The translations under genes and the position numbers were made by a program. 64,000 bases of DNA, taken from contig KN834750.1 of the NCBI GenBank assembly GCA_000827265.1, positions 1,217,297-1,281,296 of the forward strand. The letters are read 5' to 3'. The notes beneath the pieces are model-generated. The model was not told the origin of the DNA. It did no database searches and worked only from the letters and a program-made list of their open reading frames with translations. Source of the stretch: Collybiopsis luxurians FD-317 M1 (taxonomy: Eukaryota > Basidiomycota > Agaricomycetes > Agaricales > Omphalotaceae). Position 1 is the first letter of the stretch. Every line of letters begins with the position of its first letter. This document shows, piece after piece, positions 54,801 through 64,000 of this stretch.

Positions 54801-57800
54801 GTCGATGGACTGTTGCTATGGTTGACGAAGTAGCCTGGGGTGTGGGATGGGGCGACGAAGGCGATAGTGTTCCAGGCACAGACGAGGAGCTTCGACGAGA
54901 AACATCTGTGCCACCCGGCTCGCGCTCGCACTCCCGACCACATGTGCCGACACCACTGACAGGCATCGATGAGATGTGTGCCTCCGATGCTGCATCTCGA
55001 CGGTCTGCTTCTCGTGCTCAGCGTTCCCTTTCACGAGCTCCAATTCCAGCTCGCCGGACTTCATCCCAGCGTGGACAACGCTCTTTATCTCGACATCGGT
55101 CTCCCTCCGCGTCTGGCCTGGACTCATCAAGGCTCAGTGCTGGATCATCCTCGACACGGTCTTCCGCGTCGTCGTCGGATCCCCGTGATTACGACTACGG
55201 CCTTGTCATATCTCCATCACCTCCTCATGGAATTGAAAAGGAGCGTGGGCGTCGCCTCAAAAAACCATCCTATCCTATTTCCACGTCGAGGTCGCCTAGT
55301 CCTAGTGTATTACCCTCTACCCCACGCGATGTCCCCCTTTCAAGATTCGCTTCCCCACCTCCTTCTGTTACCGACAGGCGAGCTGAGAGTTCTGGAACCA
55401 GCTCAAGCAGTATTTCCCGAGGGCGACTTAGGTTTTCTCGCCTTGCTACTCCCCCACAACCGAAGTCAGGTACTCAGACACCACTGGAGAACCATCCCCA
55501 CCATGAACCGAGTGTGTTCATTGAAGATGGATTGGAAGCACAGTGGCATATACCAGAGGATGACAGCCCGATGTCTGATAGTGAAGATCCCGAGAATAAT
55601 AACGCGAGTGCATCTGGAGTTGCTTCCGGAATGGCACTGGATCACGATTATCTTTCATCATCCGTGTCCTATTTCCACAGCAGCATGTCTCTTGCAGATC
55701 CTGCACCTCGTGGAATGCTTCGGTACAGTCCTTCTGGTATCGCGCACTCTAAGAGTGAAGACAGCGCCAGCAATATTAGGAACGCTGCTCTCCAGTCTGC
55801 TGTGCTTCTTTCTACTGACGTCGGTGAATCTGCCCATCACGAGTCTTTTGCATCTCGCAGGGGACACCTAAGCTCTTCCTTAGAACGCTCTCACCACCGA
55901 AATCAACTGTTACATCATGCTACCCACCGCCCTCACGATATCAGAAAGCAGAAACGTGCTGGTAGCACCCCTCCCGCACCTTTATCTTCCCGATTGGACG
56001 GGGGGCATGCCAGTGCACTTCGATTTGCTGCGGACAGGGAACACAAGCGACATTCCCATTCAGCTTCCCATACACCGTACACTGCTCATTTAAACTCACA
56101 TTCACGTTCTCAGTCTCATTCGAGGACAAAAATTGGATTGCTCGTTCCCGAGCAAGTCGGGATCATTCGAGCAGAACCTGCGAGCGCAACTTTGACTCCG
56201 GTCGTAGTGTCTGGAGTGACTACGGCTTCGGCAGAAACTATCTATTAAGGAGCTTTCCTTTGCCATTTATTTTCTTCTTTATCCTTTTGGATGACAACTA
56301 ATGAATTGTATGATGGTAAAATTCAAAAGTAATTCCACCTCCCCTCTCATATAACTTATCCCTGCTTTCTCTTTTGGGATGCTGGTCTTGTATGTGCAGC
56401 GTTTTTACCTTTCTCTATTTACTCAAGTTTTTTTTGCCTCTGTACTTGTTTGACGATTGTGCATACCCTCGTTGATTCAACTGATACGCTCTTACATTGT
56501 ACATCATGATTCATGCGATATCGTACGTAGCCCTTTGTTGCTTTACTTTTGTACCCTGTAGCAATACCACTGGAAGAAAACGTGTAAACTTCGTGTGCTG
56601 TCACCGCAGCAATCTCAATTAGTATGTAATTGAAAATCAAGCATCTTGAGCTTGAACACTCACGACCAGATCCTTCATGCCACCGCTAACACCCAAGGAA
56701 GTACGAAAGGCAGCTCGAGCAGCCATCTCTATTTTCAATGACTATGAGATAAGCTGCTGCCTTTTTGGAAGTTTGGCTTGCCATATCTACGGGATGAGAA
56801 ATCGTGATCCGAAAGTACGCCACCTTGTAGCATCTGTAAGGCGATTCTTCTTGCTCAATATCTAAACCATAAAATCTAGGACGTAGACTTGATCGTTCTT
56901 AATGACCAAGGGAATGACCCAGAAGCTCTCAAAGAGATCCTAGTCGATCAAGACGACAGGTTCTTTTTTGTCGCATCTCGAGATCCAAATGCCACTTATC
57001 GAGTGCTTTGGTTCGAAGTCTCCCGTGGTCGAGAGTGCAAAGTTGACATTTTAACTACAGGAAGATCCACCGCTTTGGATATTCCCCGGGTTCCCGATAG
57101 CCGCACCATGTTTATCCATCCATTCAATGATCTTCCCCTTATGCCCCTGCTGGCGCTACTGCTGCTCAAGCTGCGGGGCTGGACAGACCATAGACATTCT
57201 AGCAAGAAATATGAGCAAGAAAAGGTTCGACAGGATGTAACAGATATTCGGGAGATGTTGGAAATAGCCATAGATCAAGGGGAAAGTATTGGAAATCGAG
57301 AGTCCAGATGGATGCCGAAATGGTTCATTACGCAAATGGGAGACAGAGTTGATGAATATATCAGGAAGTTTCCTGCTAGTCAAGCGCAGTGGGAGAACCT
57401 TGGGCTGTAGATTATCAGTAATGACTTGGTGGAATAGTGACTCGAACTGCGCAGCAACGAGCGCCTATCTTCCCAATGAGCGTCAACTAGATTACGTTAA
57501 TTTGCCGAAGACGCGTCTCCTCAACCGACGCGCCGAATAAATTACCTCTTTGCGTAGCCAATGCGTAGCTCTAGGTTCTGCCGTTTCAATGAGAAATGAC
57601 GCGTTCAGACAAGCATTTCTGCTCTTCGCTAAGTATTTAAGTCAGATGAATTTTCGTAACTCTCCAATTTCACCAACCAGACACGACAATGGGCAATCTT
57701 CTGTGGTTCTTCCTCGGCGCTGGAGCTGCTACCATGTACGCCAAACATCACTGCACTGAATGCAGGGGTGGCTCTCATTGGGGCCACGGACATCGGTGCC

Positions 57801-60800
57801 ATAGACATTTCTCTCATGGACCTGCCCCTCCTCTTCCGTCCGACGCGCCTCCTCAAGCCAACAACAATATGAATGCTAATAGGGACGCATTCTTCTCTAA
57901 TCCTTCATGGAATAGAGATTCTTCCTCCGCCTCGTCATCCTCTTCTCCGTCTCAAGGTGCCGCTGCTTCTGCGCCCGATCCTTGGGCCGCAGAGAAGGAA
58001 CGTATGCGGGAGATTGGAAATCAAGTGGGGGTAAATGTATGTTTTCACTAACTATATATCGCCCGGTTCAGTCAGTGAATTGTTGTTTTAGGTGCTGGAG
58101 TTCTCAGAGAGCACCCTCGACACAATGTTATCCAGTATTCAGAATATGAAAACCGTAAGTTGTCTTTGCTGTGATTTCGAGTCTTCTGTGCTAAATGCTA
58201 AATCCAGAGAGTGATTCAACAACGGCAAGAACGCGAGAAGCTGGAGGCAGAACAGAAGCGATCAGCGGAGGAGCAAAGGATGAATCCTCCTCGATATGTT
58301 TGAACTTCTTAATCCTGTAGTAGTTTTCTTTTTTCTCCCTTCTCATCTCCACTTATATCGTCTTGTAAATTCATCCTAACTATCGAACTAATACATTTGT
58401 AATTGTAAGCGTGACAGTAGCGCCAGCCGTGCGCCACAATCATATCGTGCTCAGGTGCTCTCACCTTCTTGGTCGTCCTCAGTCCTTCAAAGGTCCAGCT
58501 GGCCTTTCCATAGTTCAAATTGAGAGACCGGTGGTTTAGTCGGCGCAGAATATTCCTTACTTGTTATCCAGGAATGGTAGATGAACATACGAGCGCTTCT
58601 GTGTCACCCGTAAACATCGCCTCGTTGCCATGCGACAACGTTCATCTGCTGTCCCAAAGGGCGCCTTCTGTGTTCGACCTTGAAGCATATACTTTCAGTT
58701 GACCGCGGTCAAAAATTCCGTAGTTTTGAAGTTCACAAACACCCTCTGGCTCGCCGTGCTTTCTCTTCAATCTTCTCGAGTATTAACCTACGGAGCTTGA
58801 AAGACATGTCAATTGTAATGGCCCTGGCGCTCGCTTTAATATTGACATGCACCTGCCATTTCTCAAACTTAGCTTAACCTGCCGCTGCCAATCATCGCTC
58901 ATGTTGTTCAAAGAATCAAGATCCTGAAACTCCGACCTCGTTCTTCTTCTCTTCCCCTCTTCTTCTCTCTCTCCTTTTGCTCTTGGTCCCAATTTATCTG
59001 CATATTGTATTCAATTCTGCCCTTTTTTTTTTCTCCTCATAAGACATCCGAAATGTCTGTGTGTGCTTCTTTCCTTTCGGCGCGTCTGCTGTTTTTGTTG
59101 TCTTTCCTGCAATTTTTCCAGTCCACCTTTGCGGATCGCAATGTCACGGTCGACGACAGCGATATCTCTATACAGTATTCAGCTGACTGGAGTGCTTCTT
59201 CACCAAGTAATTCGCTGGACTATGGAGGTTTTCATCATCTTTCAGATAATAAATTGGCTTCGGCGAGTTTTACCTTCACAGGTGAGATCTGCCTTCCTCT
59301 TGATATTCGATTCGCCTATTCAACCATTCCTTCTGGCCAGGCTCTGCCGTGTACATTATGTGCCCTCTCTGGCCATACGCAGTCGGTGCTCAGGCTTCTG
59401 TCGATGGGTCCTCTCCCGTCTCTATCGACATGCAAGACCACACTCATACAACGACTGGTGGATCAGAAACTGTTGCTTCTGCAGTACTTTGGGGTATGAC
59501 TGGCTTGAGCAACTCCTCACACACTCTCCAAATTTCCTTTTGGGATACTCAGCAATATATTGCTCTCGATGCTATCGTGTAGATACTTTCTTTTTGTTTC
59601 TTTGCGGTTCTTTAACTCATAAGACTCGTTTAATCCTTAATCACTAGGTATACCGTTCCGGAAGAGTCGATCTCGACAACGACGTCCTCCGCCGCCACGG
59701 CGGTCTCATCTGGAACATCTTTATCTGCACAACAATCATCCTCTTCCAAATCCAAAACTTCATCCACAAATCACATTGTTATCATTGCTGGAGCAGCGGC
59801 GGGTGGTGTCGTTCTTATCCTGGCCGTTATCGCTGGGGTCATATGTCTGACCCGTCGTCGAAGGCGGGAGGGCTATAAACATCAATATAGAATGGCTGGG
59901 ACTGCCGAAGACGCGGAAGTCTTTGGCCCAGGTTCAGGTTCACGAAAGTTGGGAGGGAAATCGTACACTAGCGCATTACCGGATTCTCCATCGATGAAAA
60001 CTGTCCCCCTTGCCGGTGCTGATTCGTTCGGAGACACTGCCTACCAGAACCCACATACGATGTCATACTATAGCGACACCTCTTACACCAGCACAGTCGG
60101 GGGAGTTACTCCTCAGCATGCGTTATATCATGACCCTTACTCTCATGGAGGAGCATCAAATCTAGGCTATGGTCCTTCCAGCTCGGAAGGTTCGTCAACG
60201 GAAGGATCACAATATTATGGCCAACCCGACTTTGGGGCTTCTGCCCTTGCCTCACAAAGCAATCGCAATGTAGCAGGTCCTTCCCATAGTGCTATCACTA
60301 TAGCAAATTCGACTGCTCCACTAGCCTCATATCCAGGCCAAATAGTATTATCTTATAGCGGTGGCTCCTCCGGATCAGGTGTAAGTTGAACTTTTCCCCT
60401 TCCTTCCGTATTTACCGTCTGAATCTCTTCTTTCTTTTTCAGGAGGGCTCGAGCTCTTCCAGACCTTCCGACGTATACACCGTGAAGCCCTATGAGGAAA
60501 AACGCCGGTTAGCGGAGGCTTCTCGTTCTGGGCAGGCGGAACAAGATGCGCCACCCCAGTATTCCGGATGAATTTACGATATCTACTTGATATCCGCCAT
60601 TTAATTTATCTTTTCGCTTTGGACTTTTCATTTAATTTAATCTTTTTGCTTTGGACTTGTTTTTGAATATATTTAGGACAGGGTTTAGACTAGAGCGTTT
60701 GAACTACTGACACCATCTTCCAAGCCTTTCCTCTCGGTCGACATAGGCGGCTCTCGGAAGGGCGTAGCACATTCTACTAGTTGTACTGCAGTGAAAGCCT

Positions 60801-63800
60801 CAGTAATGCGAGGACGAATCAGGCGCTGTACAGTACCCATACTCACACAGCGATCGGAAGGTGGATTCTGGATAACCATCCCACAGCCACGAACCCATGG
60901 CATAGGCATAAACTCCAATTCGTGCTTCTTTGAAATTGCACCCCTCTAAGATATAAGCATGCAGTATCTAAAATACGTAAATAATCTATGAAGGGTGCGT
61001 ACGAAGATCTCCCGATGCTGAGTGGAGGAGCTCATCAACATTGGATAGAAAGACGCTCCAGTCTTCCCCCAAGCCACTGAGGAGGTTCATATCAAATTTT
61101 CGGACGAGACAGATTAGGATTCAGACAAAGCGTACCTATCGGGGTAAGGAGGAACCCTAGAACCGCCCCCGGGACCGAGCCCCCAAGTACTCTGGGTTGC
61201 ATTGTGCCACTGAGGGGCCGTTGCATGGCTCTGGGACTCTAACCGTCTATGGTCAACGTGATAATGACCTACGTCTGATGGTTGCCCGGAATGGGCATAT
61301 GCTGTACTCGCGTAGGATTCAACAGAAGCAATAACACCCTGCATCCCATATTGCGTGTAATATTCAATCACATTTGGGTCGTAGTGACCTTCGCCAGAGT
61401 GGGATGGAAGGAGATCATCAGTGGAAATTCCAGAATCGGCCCTTGTCGTGTTTGTGTGGCTGATTCGAGTATCATGCCATTGGGCAGAGGCTCCCTGCAC
61501 TGGTTGAGTAACCGAAGGCAAGTCGTTATAGAAGGCACTGGAAGTATAGAGGGGCATTCCACTGAGTTCATCGGTGTGGAAAGGAAGATTAGGGTCGGTA
61601 TACGAAACATGGGCAGCAGGCGGAATGTGTGCGGATGCATTTGAATGATCCGTTGAAGAGTCCGGATGTGATGGCAAACATGGTCCTGAGGGGGGGAGAG
61701 GAGCCTCAACATTAGAGGGAGGGGAACGTGGCTCTCCCTCGTTTGCAGTCGGATGAGGATTTTTTGAGGGGTCCAAACCGTAATCGGGGCAAAGTTCACC
61801 CAAAGAGACGATGGCGTTGAGAATATCGCTGCAAAAGTAAATTGAAGCTTCCAATATTACGGAGAGAAAGTCGACGCACTTGAATCGGCCAGCCGGCTGA
61901 TAACTGGGGGAAAAATAAGCATCAGTTCGCAGATAATTAAGTGACACTCACCGTTGACTGCAATTGGAAAGAATGTCAAAGCATTTACGCACGAACAACA
62001 GCTCTCGGTCAAAATCCATCCCAGCGTCTGAAGAACGTTTCGCTCTCCAAAAGTTCAGCAGCATTATGATTCCACAACTAAAAACCTGCGTCTATAATTG
62101 TTATTGAATATGCCGGAATGGAGATTTTTTTTAAAATAACAGATATCTCACCATCACATAGATTGGTAAAACTGGAACCTTTGAAGTTTGCGAATCAGCT
62201 GCCTGAATACACGAGCGTGCAGCATTTGCGCAGATAGCCAACGACGGAAATGTAAGAATTGATTTTTGTCCCGGAACGGGTATAAACGGTTTGTGAACCT
62301 GATGCGTGGGAAAAAAAATAGGGAAAGTATAGAATGAGCGGAGAATGTGAAGATTATCGCGTCGCGCACCTGGACCTGGACCCAGTAATCTATGAACGGA
62401 GAGCGTTAGTGTTTAGCCGAGAGGAATAATAACAAAGCAACGCAATGGAATTGGGAACTTAGTAAGAGTAAATAACAGAAAAGATTACGAACATGTAGTG
62501 TACAGTATGATAGATTGCTGCTTGAAAATTGGATCTTTACGATTCGGGTCCCACTTGACTAGATACGCAAGTCAGAGAGTATTACGACCACATCTAGAAG
62601 TTTTCTCTTACGGTGTTCAGGAATGTGGTCTATCCATTGATTGAGAAGCGTATCGATTTCCATTACAGCTCTTTGATGCCACGCGCGACCCGTGATACCC
62701 ATTCGCCGCCAAACGTCCAGTTTCTTGATAGGATACTGGGTGAAAATATGTCTAGTCACTCTCTGAAGTTAGAAGCCGAAGGCAAAATAGCTCACAATCA
62801 ATCGATGCGTCGCGGCCGCAATCTGTAGCAGCCTGATGTAGTGAATCCAGAATGAAACTAAAGAAGGTTTTCCGGTCGGTTGGACAAAGCCTTTGGAATC
62901 CCCCCAATATTCTTGATCGCAGTCCGTTGGTAGTTCGAGATCAAAACTACGCCAAACTGAGCCTTTCCATCTGAATCACACGAAAAGGGAAAAAGCTTAC
63001 TCGTCTACAGTCGCTATACAAGTCCGAATGTTTGAAACTGAAAAATCTCCGAAAGAGAAAAATCTCACTTGCTCGAGGTCTTCCTAGAAACATGCTAAAG
63101 CTGACATCAACTAGGATTGTGTCAATAAAAACGACACATGCAGAATTTTTTTCTCGCACTGTTAATAAGAGCCCAGAAAGCCCTATTCCATAATTCACGC
63201 TCGATGGTTTTAGGTTGGCCTGATTTGCCGCGACGGTGAATTCCGATTGCTTGACCAATACGAATCGCAGTACCAATGAGTATCCAGCTTGATTCAGAGG
63301 TAGTAGTGCCTTGGAGAAACACGACGCTGAGCTAAAATTCCAGGTCACATCAAGAGTCAATGGACCGTGGTAATAGACTGACTGCGAATAACTGCAAATC
63401 ATATAATTTTGGAGGGTCGATAAATGATGTTGTCTGAACAACGCCAATCTGTTTGAAGTATGGCCAGCCAAGGGTATGTTCTCTATGTGAGGTCAAGTTT
63501 GGAAAAAGAGGATAAATGTACTACCGACACTCACGGACATGGCGCCCCAGGAATCATATTTCTGGGATCCATGGTGCGTAACGAGGCCAGAGCACACACC
63601 GCTAGCACGACTTTGCCAAAACTCCGGTCTCGCAAATGTGAATCTTCTTTAATTGCTTGCTCAAAAGTTTTCCGGTGAAGTAGTGGTAAGTAAGGATCGA
63701 TGTCCGTGAAATATATTGATATCAGGTCATGCAGAAGATCGTTATCAGGGAAAACCAGCGGTGCTTCGGGTAATGGGAACGGTAATTCACGTTGCCACTA

Positions 63801-64000
63801 TTGGAAAGAATACAGTCAGCTGTGGAACTTCAAAGGCAATGAATGCGCTGACGGGGCTGATAGACCAAAATAATGGACGCTCAAAACGCTTGAGGATAAG
63901 ATTAATATCATCCTTGCGTTTGAAGTCTACTTCGAACAGAGTCTGCGTCAAAACGAATTCGCTGCTCATACCTAGGCTCCCCAATTAAAGCAACTTGTTT

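Overview
The window is nuclear DNA of a filamentous basidiomycete, most likely an Agaricomycete. The genes are compact and split by many introns of about 45-75 nt. The gene set points the same way: a Bim1/EB1 protein, ROT1, GH76, a NAT purine transporter, an alpha-ketoglutarate xanthine dioxygenase, a Ser/Pro-rich conserved fungal protein and a Zn2Cys6-type regulator. Coding sequences were assembled by eye from splice sites, reading frame and family conservation. Exon limits marked as frame-consistent sum to whole codons.

Layout. 0-9.4 kb: 3' end of a Glo3-type ArfGAP (+), F-box protein (-), AP-2 sigma subunit (-), annexin (+), CsbD-like stress protein (-). 10-13.9 kb: FtsJ-like methyltransferase-fold protein (+) and secreted GH76 mannanase (+). 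14-20.1 kb: three same-strand purine genes, namely a secreted NUP-family nucleoside protein, xanthine dioxygenase and a xanthine/urate permease. 20.4-24.9 kb: thioesterase-like membrane protein (-) and Ser/Pro-rich protein (+). 24.9-28.7 kb: nothing recognised. 28.7-35.2 kb: halogenase-like flavoprotein with a zinc-ribbon tail (+), EB1 (+), MFS carrier (-). 37.2-41.1 kb: CCDC137-like nucleolar protein (-) and S10 carboxypeptidase (+). 44.3 kb: tRNA-Ile. 45.3-47.7 kb: proteasome beta-6 (-) with a 1.2 kb intron. 50.7-60.6 kb: ROT1, a large Ser/Thr kinase, a small nucleotidyltransferase-like protein, a small N-anchored protein and a single-pass surface protein (all +). 61-64 kb: Fungal_trans regulator (-), running off the window end.

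The most interesting unit is 14.06-20.06 kb. A secreted purine-nucleoside-processing protein, a NAT/NCS2 carrier with the diagnostic QNNGVIAMTR motif and a XanA-type dioxygenase lie head-to-tail. GATA-factor motifs occur upstream of two of them. Read together they suggest a purine-scavenging cluster: release the base outside, import it, and oxidise xanthine to urate without a molybdenum enzyme. Most other genes are housekeeping. About 20 kb, in several blocks of 2-4 kb, shows no supportable gene.
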